From Acidobacteriota bacterium (GTDB lineage Bacteria > Acidobacteriota > Blastocatellia > Pyrinomonadales > Pyrinomonadaceae), in the NCBI GenBank assembly GCA_016700175.1, contig CP065003.1:2490001-2554000 (forward strand): 64,000 bases of DNA, written 5' to 3'. Shown here one piece after another: positions 51,302 through 59,840 of this stretch. Below the pieces are notes generated by a model. The model was not told where the DNA came from, made no database searches, and was given only the letters and a program-made list of their open reading frames with translations. A program made the translations under genes and the position numbers. Every line of letters begins with the position of its first letter. Positions within the stretch are counted from its first letter, which is position 1.

Positions 51302-51700
51302 ATGGCCACAAAAACCGTTAAATGCCCGAATTGTTCAGCCGAGAACACGGGACTCGAGAATTATTGCCGGAACTGCGGTAGTCTTTTGACAAACGCTTAC
51401 GAGAATCAGCAGATGCAGCGGTCGGGATCCGGTTCGGGACAGGTGCCGGGGGCGGACAAAAAAGTAGTGGCTGGGATCTGCGGCATCCTGCTCGGGGGCC
51501 TGGGGATCCACAAGTTCATACTGGGCTACACGAACGAGGGCGTGATCATGCTCGTCGTGCAGATCGTTGGCTGGTTCCTCTGCGGGATCCCTTCACTCGT
51601 CATCTCGGTCATCGGCCTGATCGAGGGAATAATGTATCTGACGAAATCCGACGAGGAGTTCGTCCAGACCTACGTCGTCGGCCGCAAGCCCTGGTTTTAG
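51302..51700 (+). CDS. TM2-domain protein with N-terminal zinc ribbon
   Basis: A 132-residue protein with a zinc ribbon CPNCSAENTGLENYCRNCGS (Cys8, Cys11, Cys22, Cys25) and a TM2 pair (VVAGICGILLGGLGIHKFILG, ending GLIEGIMYLTKSDEEF). TM2 proteins are small inner-membrane proteins of unclear function. GAGG lies six bases before the ATG. It is 15 bp upstream of ribE and probably co-transcribed. Confidence 0.88.
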   Translation: MATKTVKCPNCSAENTGLENYCRNCGSLLTNAYENQQMQRSGSGSGQVPGADKKVVAGICGILLGGLGIHKFILGYTNEGVIMLVVQIVGWFLCGIPSLVISVIGLIEGIMYLTKSDEEFVQTYVVGRKPWF

Positions 51701-51715
51701 CGTGCGGCAAGCCTG

Positions 51716-52306
51716 ATGTTCACAGGAATAATTGAAGAGCTTGGGGAGGTTTCGGCGATCGCGGTAACGGATTCCGGAGCCCGCATAACTGTGTCCGCAC
51801 CGCTCGTGACTTCGGACGCCTCGGAAGGCGATTCGATCTCCGTCAACGGCGTATGCCTGACCGCGCTGGATATCGGGGACGGTCGTTTCTCTGCGGACGT
51901 CTCGGGCGAGACGCTCCGCCGTTCGACGCTCGGCGGCCTTGCTGAAGGATCGAAGGTGAATCTTGAACGAGCCGTCACTCCTTCGACCAGGCTCGGCGGC
52001 CATTTCGTGCAGGGTCATGTCGACGGAACGGGGACGTTCCTGGGCGCGGACGCCGAAGGGGACTTCTGGACGGTCACGGTCGGGTTCCCCGAAGAGCTTT
52101 CGAGGTACTTCGTTTACAAGGGTTCGGTCGCGGTGGAGGGCATCTCGCTGACGATCGCTAAACTGGACGAGGAGAGCTTCGACATTGCGGTGATCCCGAA
52201 GACCTGGGAGTTGACGAACCTGTCTTCGTTAAAAAAGGGCGATCCTGTGAACCTGGAAGCGGACGTGATCGCAAAGTACGTGGAGAGGCTGGTTGGACAG
52301 AAGTAG
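51716..52306 (+). CDS. ribE: Riboflavin synthase alpha chain
   Basis: The 196-residue enzyme dismutates two 6,7-dimethyl-8-ribityllumazine to riboflavin. Two homologous lumazine-binding halves are visible: MFTGIIEELGEV...GDSISVNGVCLTAL...LERAVTPSTRLGGHFVQGHVDGTG and GSVAVEGISLTIAKL...VIPKTWELTNL. The C-terminal helix EADVIAKYVERL is normal. No FMN riboswitch is visible in the short upstream gap, and no other rib genes are adjacent. Confidence 0.96.
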   Translation: MFTGIIEELGEVSAIAVTDSGARITVSAPLVTSDASEGDSISVNGVCLTALDIGDGRFSADVSGETLRRSTLGGLAEGSKVNLERAVTPSTRLGGHFVQGHVDGTGTFLGADAEGDFWTVTVGFPEELSRYFVYKGSVAVEGISLTIAKLDEESFDIAVIPKTWELTNLSSLKKGDPVNLEADVIAKYVERLVGQK

Positions 52307-52660
52307 AGGCGGGGCTTGTCCCCGCCCGCTCATTGACCATTGACCATTGACCATTGACCAATGAAGAGTCGCGAAGCGACGACCTGCCTTCAGCCGTGGA
52401 CAAGCCCGAAGGGCGCAGTCCACGGTCGCATCGATGACGATGCACGCATCGCGAAGCGATTGCGTGAGGGTATTATTGAAAGCCGCAAAAAGGGACACGA
52501 AGGCGGATGATGAACTCCTTCGTGTCCCTTTGTGTGTCTTTGTGGTTTGGTCGACAGGCTGAAGCCTATCGTACCTATCAATGGTCAAAGCCCATCGATC
52601 ATTGGTCAATGGTCGCTGATCGATGATCATTGACCCCTGATCATTGAGCCCCGCCCGGAG
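52307..52660. repeat. Repeat field: palindromes, (ATTGACC)n heptamers and CCGCAAA-type repeats
   Basis: After ribE come a GC-rich palindrome (52307-52328), four CATTGAC heptamers (52331-52359), TCGCGAAGCGACGACCTGC plus a CCGTGG...CCACGG palindrome (52369-52425), an inverted TCGCGAAGCGA (52449-52461), an AGGGACACGAAGG...CCTTCGTGTCCCT inverted repeat (about 52484-52532), and ATTGGTC/GATGATC heptamers (52577-52650) that run into the M28 gene's stop. No gene is seen. Confidence 0.82.
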
Positions 52661-54332
52661 GCGCCTTTCTCGGGATCTTCCCGTCCATCATCGCAGTCTG
52701 GTACACGAACGCCGCCATTATCGTAGCGTTGTGCTTCAGGTCGTCCGCGATCAGGCGGTCGTAGTTGTCCTGGTTCGAGTGGTGCGTCAGAGGCGAGTAT
52801 TCGATCGGGTCCTGTATGAACTGGAAGCCCGGCAGGCCGATCGCGTCGAACGAGAGGTGGTCAGTGCCGCCCGTATTGCTGAGAGTCAGCGTTCCGGCAC
52901 CCATTTCCTTGAACGGCTGCAGCCACGCGCGGAAGATCGGAGCGACCGCCGAATTGCCTTGCAGATACACGCCCCGGAACTTGCCCGTGCCGTTGTCCAT
53001 GTTGTAGTAGGCCGAGAATTTCTCGTAATCCGGCCTCTTCACAAGCGTCCCGCTGCCCTGGCCCATCAGCATCGCGAAGCGGCCTCCGCCGCCCTGCATC
53101 TCGCCAAAGTGCTGCTTGACGTATTCCTGCGAACCGTTAAGGCCCTGCTCCTCGCCGCTCCAAAGCGCGACCCGGATCGTCCTTCTGGGCTTGAGGCCGG
53201 TTGCGAGAATGATCCTCGCCGCTTCCATCGCCACGGCGCAGCCCGCCGCGTTGTCGGTGGCTCCGCCCGCGGCGTGCCACGAATCCAGGTGGCCTCCGAG
53301 CATCACGATCTCGTCCTTCAGTTCAGGATCTGTTCCCGGGATCTCCGCGACGGTGTTGTAGCCCATCAGGTCCTCCTCGTGGTACCGGGCCTTGATGTTG
53401 ACCGCCATCTGCACGTTCTTTCCGTGATCGATCATCCGGACGAGCCTGTTGAAGTGCTCGGTGGACATTGTCATCTGCGGGACCATTCGCTTTTCGGCGC
53501 CCTTGTCCCAGGCGCTTACGCTTCCCTGGAAAAGGTCCTGAAGCGTCTTCGGCGGATCGCCGGCAACGGCCGCGCCCGAAACGAAAACCGTTCCGCCGCT
53601 TCCCTTGCTGCTGTTATCTACCATCACCGCGGCGCCTTCTTCGATAAGCATGTTCATCGCCCTGATCTGAAGAGCGCGCCCTTCTATGAACCTCTTCAGC
53701 TGCTCCGGCGAGGCGTTGAAGCCTCCGCGCTGTCCGCTGCGGGCCGGATCCGGCGCGTTCGCCATATCGAGAAGCTGTGAATCGGAGAAGCGCATTCCCA
53801 TACCGTCAAAATCGGGCTTCATGTCGCGCGGGTCTCCGACCAGCACGATCGCGTTCTTCAGTTTCCCTTTGTATTTCGCGAGGTCGGCTTCCGACTCGAC
53901 CTTCATATGGATCACGGGACCTGTGATCTCGCCTTTCGTAGAAGGCGACCAGGCCTTCGGATAAGCGATAACGGGGAAGTTTTCCGGCTCGACGACGACC
54001 GCCGAGAAATCCTCCAGCGACCATCCGCGGCCCCAGGGGCCCCACGCTTCGAGCTTCGCGTTCTGCATTCCCCATTTCGCCATCGTGTCGCGGGTCCATT
54101 CGTTCGCCTGCTTCATCGACGGGGAATTCGTAAGGCGCCCGCCGATCACATCGACCAGGTAGCTCAGCGTGTTCATCACCTGCGAGTTGTCGCCCATTCC
54201 TTCCGCCTTGATCTTCTCTATCACTTCCTGCGGCGCTTCATAGATCTCCGTGTCCGGCGTCCGCGCGAATGCGGTAACCGGAAGGATCAGAGAGTAAAGC
54301 ACTGCCGCAGCAAAGAATTTGCGTCGTAGCAT
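52641..54332 (-). CDS. Secreted M28-family zinc aminopeptidase/carboxypeptidase
   Basis: The 563-residue exported protein (start at 54332, AGGAG eight bases upstream; signal MLRRKFFAAAVLYSLILPV) has a PA-domain-like insertion (about 115-225) and the M28 peptidase domain: LGGHLDSWHAAGGATDNAAGC (metal His and Asp), RVALWSGEEQGLNGSQEYV (catalytic and metal glutamates) and TDHLSFDAIGLPGFQFIQDPIEYSP...THHSNQDNYDRL (last His). It cleaves N- or C-terminal residues of peptides outside the cell. The final residues AQ and TGA stop come from TGATCA-type heptamer sequence. Confidence 0.92.
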   Translation of the reverse strand: MLRRKFFAAAVLYSLILPVTAFARTPDTEIYEAPQEVIEKIKAEGMGDNSQVMNTLSYLVDVIGGRLTNSPSMKQANEWTRDTMAKWGMQNAKLEAWGPWGRGWSLEDFSAVVVEPENFPVIAYPKAWSPSTKGEITGPVIHMKVESEADLAKYKGKLKNAIVLVGDPRDMKPDFDGMGMRFSDSQLLDMANAPDPARSGQRGGFNASPEQLKRFIEGRALQIRAMNMLIEEGAAVMVDNSSKGSGGTVFVSGAAVAGDPPKTLQDLFQGSVSAWDKGAEKRMVPQMTMSTEHFNRLVRMIDHGKNVQMAVNIKARYHEEDLMGYNTVAEIPGTDPELKDEIVMLGGHLDSWHAAGGATDNAAGCAVAMEAARIILATGLKPRRTIRVALWSGEEQGLNGSQEYVKQHFGEMQGGGGRFAMLMGQGSGTLVKRPDYEKFSAYYNMDNGTGKFRGVYLQGNSAVAPIFRAWLQPFKEMGAGTLTLSNTGGTDHLSFDAIGLPGFQFIQDPIEYSPLTHHSNQDNYDRLIADDLKHNATIMAAFVYQTAMMDGKIPRKAPPGGAQ

Positions 54333-54441
54333 ATTCATTTCTCCTGAACTTCTGATTGTTTAAGGAAGTAGTTCGCGTTCTTTATACCACACAAACCGTC
54401 CGAGAGTTTCAACGGTATCCGAATTTGCGGATGCCGACGGA

Positions 54442-55029
54442 TCAGCTTGCGGGGCCGCGCCAGGTGAGCGTGTAGGCTGGCGGGACGTTTCGCATAACAA
54501 TTGGGCTGCGCTCGGACACGCCGTACCGGTCCCTCATAAATTCACGCAGTTTCAGCGCGGCCGGAAGGTAGTATCCGTGAGCGTACTGGAATGTCCGGAA
54601 GATGCAGCCCTGTTCCATGAACTTCTCTATCTCACCGAGTATCCTTTCCGTAACGTCGCCCGGCAGCGAAACGAAAGGCAGCGAGGAGATCACGTATCCG
54701 ACCTTTCCCAGCCCGGATTCCTTGTGAAGAGCGGAAGCGTCGCCGGCGTCCCCCTGCATGAACTTAAGGGCCGGAAAGTCGTTCCGAAGCCCGTCTATGA
54801 AGCGGTCATTCAATTCGATGCCGAGGTAGGATTCATCGTCGGGTAGGATGCCGCTGATTGCTTTTGTAACGGCGCCGGTCCCGACTCCGAGCTCGAGGAT
54901 GATCGAATCCTTCGAGGGTTCGAGCCCGTCCACCATCTTTCGGGACAATTCAGGGCCGCTTGGCGCGACAGCGCCGACTGACAGGGGATTCTTCAGGAAA
55001 GCGTTCAGGAACTCGACCTTTTCGTTCAT
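54442..55029 (-). CDS. Class I SAM-dependent methyltransferase, phospholipid N-methyltransferase-like
   Basis: The 195-residue enzyme has LNAFLKNPLSVGAVAPSGPELSRKM at the N-terminus (membrane-edge segment typical of PmtA-like proteins) and SAM motif I ILELGVGTGAVTKAI. YLGIELNDRF is motif II, GDAGD and VISSLPFVSLPGD match motif III/IV. FRTFQYAHGYY and a YTLTWRGP end fit phospholipid methyltransferases that act on phosphatidylethanolamine. It follows topA by 22 bp on the same strand. A ribosomal or small-molecule substrate cannot be ruled out. Confidence 0.78.
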   Translation of the reverse strand: MNEKVEFLNAFLKNPLSVGAVAPSGPELSRKMVDGLEPSKDSIILELGVGTGAVTKAISGILPDDESYLGIELNDRFIDGLRNDFPALKFMQGDAGDASALHKESGLGKVGYVISSLPFVSLPGDVTERILGEIEKFMEQGCIFRTFQYAHGYYLPAALKLREFMRDRYGVSERSPIVMRNVPPAYTLTWRGPAS

Positions 55030-55051
55030 AAGTGGGGCAAAGGGCGCGAAC

Positions 55052-57574
55052 CTAGTTCGCGGGCGCTACGGTTTCGGCACCGGATCCTTCTTCGGGCGCT
55101 GTTTCTTCGACCGAGATCTTATACTCGCATTCCTCGTTCTGGCAATACCTTACGGTGCCGTCGCGTTTCGTGGTCTTCTCTAGCAGGAAATGAGCGCCGC
55201 ATTCCGGGCATTCTTCCATTACCGGCTTGTTCCAGAACACGACGTCGCAGTCCGGGTATTCGCTGCAGCCGTAGAATTGTTTTCCGCGCCTGGATTTCTT
55301 GACGACGATGTCGCCCTTGCAGCCTTCGCGCGTGCAGTCCATCCCGATCTTTTCCTGCTTAACGTAGCGGCACTTGGGATAGTTCGAACACGCGACGAAT
55401 TCGCCAAAGCGTCCGGTCCTACGGACCAGCTTCGCTCCGTCCTTCGGGCATTCCTCGTCAAGCTCCACAGGAGGCGGCGCGGGTTTCTGGTCGCCCTTGG
55501 CGATCTTTCGAATGTTCTTGCACTCCGGGTAGCCCGTGCAGCCGTAGAAGGCTCCGAAGCGGCCGCGTTTGAGGCTCATTTCCTTGCCGCAAAGCTCGCA
55601 CGGCTCGACCTCGGTCTCGCCTTCCGAATCGCCGTCCGATTCCTTGTCGCGCTTGCTCGCCACCTCACGCGTGTTCTTGCACTCGGGGTAATTCTCGCAG
55701 GCGAGGAACTGCCCGTAGCGGCCGAACTTGATCACCATTCCGGAACCGCATTTTTCGCACGTCTCGTCGGTCGGGATCGCCTGGCGCTTCTTGCCCTTTA
55801 TGTTCTCTTCGGCTTTCGTCAGGTCGACCGAGAACCGCTCGTAAAAGCCCCGGATCGCCTCCCGCCAGTCGAGCTTGCCTTCCTCGATCTCGTCGAGCCG
55901 GTCTTCCATTCTCGCCGTGTAATCCGTGTTGAAGAGGTCGTCGAAGCTTTCGACCAGCAGGTCGTTGACCGTCGTGCCGAGCGCGGTCGGGTGGAATCGG
56001 CCCTCGATCTTTTCTACGTACTCCCGATTCTGGATCGTCGTCATGATCGCGGCGTAGGTCGAAGGCCTGCCGATGCCGAGCTCTTCAAGAACCTTGACCA
56101 GCGTGGCCTCCGAGTATCTCGCGGGCGGCTCCGTAAAATGCTGGTTCGGGACAATGCCCTCGTTCGCCAGTTTGTCGCCTTCTTCCACCGCGGGAAGCGT
56201 CCGGCCTTCGTCGTCATCGTCGCTGTTGCGGTCGCTGGAACCCCTCGATTCCTCGTATACCTTCAGGAATCCGTCGAACTTCAGCACGGAACCGGTCGAG
56301 CGAAACCCGAACCTTCCGGCGCGGATGTCGATCGTGGTCTGGTCGAACAACGCCGGCATCATCTGCGAGGCGACAAACCTTTGCCAGATGAGCGTGTAGA
56401 GCTTCAGTTCGTCCGGTGAGAGGTATTTCTTGATGGCGTCGGGCGTGAGCGTCACGTCGGTCGGGCGGATCGCTTCGTGAGCATCCTGCGCGTCCTTTTT
56501 GGACTTGAAGAACCGCGGCTTCTCCGGCAGGTACTGATCGCCGTACTCCTTGTCGATAAAGGACCGCGCCCCGCTCATCGCGTCGTCCGAGATGCGCGTG
56601 GAGTCGGTCCTCATATATGTAATGAGCCCGACCGAGCCCTCGCCGCCGATCTCCTTTCCTTCGTAAAGCTTCTGGGCGATGGTCATCGTCTTCTTCACCG
56701 AAAACCCGTACCTTCGCGAAGCGTCCTGCTGAAGCTTCGAAGTGATGAACGGAGGCGTTGGGTTCCGCTTCCTTTCCTTGCGTTTGACCTCTTCGACCGC
56801 GAACTCTTCCTTGCGCGCTTCGTCGACGATGGCCGCGGCTTCCTCTTCGGTCTTGATGTGGACCTCGTCGTCCTTCAGGTCCTCGTCGAACTTGCCCAGC
56901 TTGATCTTTTTCTCGTCGATCGTCCGGAGCTTCGATTCGAACTTCGGAGGAAGCGCCGCGGCGAGGTTGGCGATTACGGACCAGTACTCAGTGCGGTTGA
57001 ACGCCTCTATCTCGCGCTCGCGTTCGACCACCAGTCTGACTGCGACCGTCTGCACGCGCCCAGCGGACAGCCTCCCGCCGATCGTCTTCCAAAGGATCGG
57101 CGAGACCTTGTAGCCGACCAGCCTGTCCAAGACCCGCCTCGCCTGCTGTGCGTCGACCAGGTGGTGGTTCACTTCCTTCGGCTGTTTGAACGCTTCTTCG
57201 ACCGCCTTCTTCGTGATCTCGTTGAACATCACGCGGTACACGGCCTTCTTCGATTTCTTTGGCACAAGCTCTTCCGCCAGGTGCTGGCAGATCGCCTCGC
57301 CTTCACGGTCCGGGTCGGCGGCGAGATAAACGGCTTCCGAGATTTTCGCGGCCTTCTTCAGTTCCGAGACGGTCTTCTTGTTGTTCCTCTTCTTCGTGTC
57401 GGGGATAACGACATAGGTCGGTTCGAAGTCGTTGTCGACATCGACTCCGAGCTCCTTCGAAGGCAGGTCCTTGATGTGGCCGATGGAGGCCATCACCTTG
57501 TAATCGGGACCCAGGTATTTGTTTATCGTCTTCGCTTTTGCAGGCGACTCGACGATGACTAGATTCTTGCTCAT
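55052..57574 (-). CDS. topA: DNA topoisomerase I (TopA), type IA
   Basis: The 840-residue enzyme relaxes negative supercoils. TOPRIM is at the start (MSKNLVIVESPAKAKTINKYL; ADPDREGEAICQHLA), and the active-site tyrosine is Tyr320 in GLITYMRTDSTRIS. Five zinc-ribbon-like repeats make up the C-terminus from about residue 595 (CEKCGSGM, CELCGKEM, CPKDGAKL, CTREGCKG, CPECGAHF), more than in many orthologues. The start at 57574 is the family start; the upstream open frame adds unsupported residues. dprA lies 171 bp upstream on the same strand, a common dprA-topA order. Confidence 0.97.
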   Translation of the reverse strand: MSKNLVIVESPAKAKTINKYLGPDYKVMASIGHIKDLPSKELGVDVDNDFEPTYVVIPDTKKRNNKKTVSELKKAAKISEAVYLAADPDREGEAICQHLAEELVPKKSKKAVYRVMFNEITKKAVEEAFKQPKEVNHHLVDAQQARRVLDRLVGYKVSPILWKTIGGRLSAGRVQTVAVRLVVEREREIEAFNRTEYWSVIANLAAALPPKFESKLRTIDEKKIKLGKFDEDLKDDEVHIKTEEEAAAIVDEARKEEFAVEEVKRKERKRNPTPPFITSKLQQDASRRYGFSVKKTMTIAQKLYEGKEIGGEGSVGLITYMRTDSTRISDDAMSGARSFIDKEYGDQYLPEKPRFFKSKKDAQDAHEAIRPTDVTLTPDAIKKYLSPDELKLYTLIWQRFVASQMMPALFDQTTIDIRAGRFGFRSTGSVLKFDGFLKVYEESRGSSDRNSDDDDEGRTLPAVEEGDKLANEGIVPNQHFTEPPARYSEATLVKVLEELGIGRPSTYAAIMTTIQNREYVEKIEGRFHPTALGTTVNDLLVESFDDLFNTDYTARMEDRLDEIEEGKLDWREAIRGFYERFSVDLTKAEENIKGKKRQAIPTDETCEKCGSGMVIKFGRYGQFLACENYPECKNTREVASKRDKESDGDSEGETEVEPCELCGKEMSLKRGRFGAFYGCTGYPECKNIRKIAKGDQKPAPPPVELDEECPKDGAKLVRRTGRFGEFVACSNYPKCRYVKQEKIGMDCTREGCKGDIVVKKSRRGKQFYGCSEYPDCDVVFWNKPVMEECPECGAHFLLEKTTKRDGTVRYCQNEECEYKISVEETAPEEGSGAETVAPAN

Positions 57575-57745
57575 TTGATAAAACCGTGTTCTCGAAACCA
57601 AAGAAAATGCCAGACGGTTCGAGTCTGACATACGCGAGGGGCCGTCGATTGTCTCTCGTTCTCAACTTAACCCAACGGCGCCGCATTCTCCAAACAGGGC
57701 CGGAAATGATGACACCTCACGACCGGCCGGTTGCCCGCCCGCCGG

Positions 57746-58861
57746 TCAACGCCTCTTGGCGTAGTTGTCCCCGGGCAGAAGAAGGATGTGGTCCTTGAGA
57801 TCGAGGCCGACGATCGCGGAGTTCAGTTCCCCGAACGATAGGCCGCTCTTCTCGAGCAGCTCGTCCTTGTGGACGTGCGAGTCCGGTGTCAGCAACTTGT
57901 ACACCCTGCGTTCGTGGTCGGTCAAACCCGCCGGCATCTTCGGCCGCGCTTCGGGATCGTCCTCGTCGCCGCCTTCGGGGATGATCGCGGCCGCGATCTC
58001 CGCCGGCAGTTCGCTGACGACGTCCTGCCAGTGCTGGACAAGTTTCGCTCCCGATTTCAGCAGGTAGTTCGTTCCGTACGAGTTCCTGGATGTGATGTTG
58101 CCGGGCACCGCCATCAGCTCGCGGTCCTGTTCCATCGCAAGCCTGGCGGTGATCAGCGAGCCGCTTCTTTCGGAAGCTTCGATAACCAAAACGGCGAGGC
58201 TCAGGCCGGAGATGATCCGGTTGCGGTACGGGAAGTTGTCCCTCAGCGGCGGCGTGCCGAGCGGGAACTGTGAAACGATCGCGCCGCCGGTCTCCAGGAT
58301 CTTGTCGGCGACGCGACGGTTCTCGGCAGGATACACGTCGTCGATCCCCGTGCCCATCACCGCTACGGTTCTGCCTCCGCCGCGCATCGCGCCGTTGTGA
58401 GCCGAAGTGTCGATCCCGCGCGCGAATCCGGAAACGATGCAGATCCCGCGCTCGGCGAGGTCCTGGGCGAGCATCGCGGCCGAGTTCCTTCCGTACGTGG
58501 TGCACCTCCGCGAGCCGATCACCGCGACCGAAGGCATCTCGAAACAGGTCCGCCAGTCGCCCGCGACATAGAGCGTGATGGGCGGATCGTGTATCTCGCG
58601 GAGGTAATGCGGATAAACGCCGTCGTCCAGGATCAGCACGTCGCCGCCGATCCTCCTTACAAGGTCCAGCTCTTTCTCCGCCCGGTCGTGAAACTCGCGC
58701 CTGAGGATGCTCTGGACGGTTTCGGACGGAAGCCGCAGGTCTTCAAGCTCGGTTCTGAGCGCGTTGAAAACTCGTTCGGGCGAGCCGAACCGCTCAAGAA
58801 GCTGGGTCGCTTTCCGGGGGCCGACCCCCGGCGTCATGTTCAGGGAGATCCATTCTTTCAT
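57746..58861 (-). CDS. dprA: DNA-processing protein DprA
   Basis: The 371-residue protein loads RecA onto incoming single-stranded DNA in natural transformation. A short SAM-like N-terminus (MKEWISLNMTPGVGPRKATQLLERFG) precedes the Rossmann core: SVAVIGSRRCTTYGRNSA, GICIVSGFARGIDTSAHNGA, TVAVMGTGIDDVYPAEN, and SLAVLVIEASERSGSLITARLA. A winged-helix C-terminus (VYKLLTPDSHVHKDELLEKSGLS) is present. The start at 58861 agrees with the family. Together with the minor-pilin operon it suggests transformation ability. The Sec tRNA is 67 bp upstream on the same strand. Confidence 0.95.
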   Translation of the reverse strand: MKEWISLNMTPGVGPRKATQLLERFGSPERVFNALRTELEDLRLPSETVQSILRREFHDRAEKELDLVRRIGGDVLILDDGVYPHYLREIHDPPITLYVAGDWRTCFEMPSVAVIGSRRCTTYGRNSAAMLAQDLAERGICIVSGFARGIDTSAHNGAMRGGGRTVAVMGTGIDDVYPAENRRVADKILETGGAIVSQFPLGTPPLRDNFPYRNRIISGLSLAVLVIEASERSGSLITARLAMEQDRELMAVPGNITSRNSYGTNYLLKSGAKLVQHWQDVVSELPAEIAAAIIPEGGDEDDPEARPKMPAGLTDHERRVYKLLTPDSHVHKDELLEKSGLSFGELNSAIVGLDLKDHILLLPGDNYAKRR

Positions 58862-58928
58862 TGTTCGCTTCGCCTTTTGTATGGGAGTAGGCGGAAGCGC
58901 GCGCCGGGAGGGTCCTCTTCTCGCGGAA

Positions 58929-59027
58929 TGGCGGAGGCGTGTGGGAATCGAACCCACCTGAGCTTACTCTCGCAATCTCACAGACGGTTTTGAAGACCGC
59001 GCCGTTCACCAGAACGGATTCGCCTCC
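58929..59027 (-). tRNA. selC: Selenocysteine tRNA (anticodon UCA)
   Basis: The minus strand folds as a 99-nt tRNA including encoded CCA (58929-58931) and discriminator G. Acceptor GGAGGCG/CGCCTCC pairs perfectly over 7 bp, but the eighth pair of the usual 8+5 Sec form is an A-A mismatch. The D arm has a 6-bp stem with a 4-nt loop (CCGTTC TGGT GAACGG), a Sec hallmark. The anticodon loop is CTTCAAA with UCA at 58993-58991. The long extra arm is TGAGA-TTGC-GAGA-GTAA-GCTCA, and the T arm is GTGGG TTCGATT CCCAC. It decodes UGA with SelA and SelB; selA is at 22372-23793. Confidence 0.94.
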
Positions 59028-59120
59028 GGATGCGCTGATCCGGTTCATATTATGAGGAATTTCGGCCGGAAGGTCGGGCAGCTGTGCGGCTGGAACCCGA
59101 AAGGATTTTCTCTTCCGAAT

Positions 59121-59150
59121 AAACTACGCTCCCCGCGGAATTCGTGTCAA
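59121..59150 (-). promoter_or_regulatory. Promoter for the selenocysteine tRNA (and perhaps dprA)
   Basis: Minus strand: -35 TTGACA (59150-59145), 18-bp spacer, -10 TAGTTT (59126-59121). The predicted start is about 85 bases upstream of the tRNA 5' end. Confidence 0.5.
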
Positions 59151-59206
59151 GTTTCGCCGCCCGAAAAGGCCCGGAAAACCAAGCAAATTCGCGCCCGAAA
59201 CCTCGC

Positions 59207-59235
59207 TTGACCGCCTAAAATGCCCGTGATATTCT
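59207..59235 (+). promoter_or_regulatory. Promoter of the ATP synthase operon
   Basis: TTGACC (59207-59212), 17-bp spacer, TATTCT (59230-59235), about 78 bases upstream of the first subunit gene. A GCCGCC...GGCGGC hairpin lies in the leader between about 59262 and 59284. Confidence 0.62.
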
Positions 59236-59312
59236 CTTACCTTTTGTAGTGACGGTTGATTTCGCCGCCTCCGTACAGGGCGGCTGAATTTATCAGAAGA
59301 GTTACCGAGATT

Positions 59313-59762
59313 ATGTCCCCGTTCGTATTAGCCGAAGTTCAGCTTGTGCCGGATCTGACGATGTTCATTCACATCGCGCTGATCCTGTTAATGATCTGGT
59401 TCCTGAACCGGACATTTTTCAAACCCATCAACCGGATCCTGGACGCCCGCGAGCGCAACAAGGGCGGACGAGGCGGAGAAGCCGAGGGCATCCTCCGAGA
59501 GGTCTCGGAGAAAGAGGCCGAATACAACGCCGGGCTGCTCGAAGCAAGGAACGAGGGCTACGAACTGACCGAGAAGGAGCGCGTTACCGCCGTCGAGAAG
59601 AAGAACGCCGAGGTTGCCGCCGTCAAGACCGAGGTCGCAGGGTATTTAGAGAAGGAGCTGTCGGAACTTGACCGGCAGACCCGCGAAGCAGAAGAGAACA
59701 TAAGGGTCGAGGCCGAGAAAATGGCCGACAAGATCAGCGCGAATATCTTGAAGGCCGCGTAG
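59313..59762 (+). CDS. atpG: ATP synthase F0 subunit b' (first b-type subunit)
   Basis: A 149-residue subunit with one N-terminal membrane helix (LTMFIHIALILLMIWFLNRTFF) followed by a long charged coiled coil, the b' form of the peripheral stalk. The start at 59313 (MSPFVLAEVQLVPDL) puts the helix near the N-terminus; the upstream open frame has TTG start and no support. Presence of two b-type genes in one operon follows the pattern of cyanobacteria and several other phyla, where b' is encoded next to b. The cyanobacterial name atpG is used for b'; in other naming atpG is gamma. Subunits a and c are not upstream. Confidence 0.85.
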   Translation: MSPFVLAEVQLVPDLTMFIHIALILLMIWFLNRTFFKPINRILDARERNKGGRGGEAEGILREVSEKEAEYNAGLLEARNEGYELTEKERVTAVEKKNAEVAAVKTEVAGYLEKELSELDRQTREAEENIRVEAEKMADKISANILKAA

Positions 59763-59840
59763 GCCCGCAGAAGGATCTCAACAATTAATCGAACAACGCC
59801 CCGGTGACCGCCAAAGGGAAGGTTCCGGGAAGCTTTTAGT

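Noticed and set aside
51600..51715. FMN riboswitch before ribE
   Set aside because: The 15-bp gap and upstream TM2 gene leave no room for the multi-helix FMN aptamer.
55190..57562. Two plus-strand frames opposite topA
   Set aside because: topA is unambiguous; these are antisense shadows.
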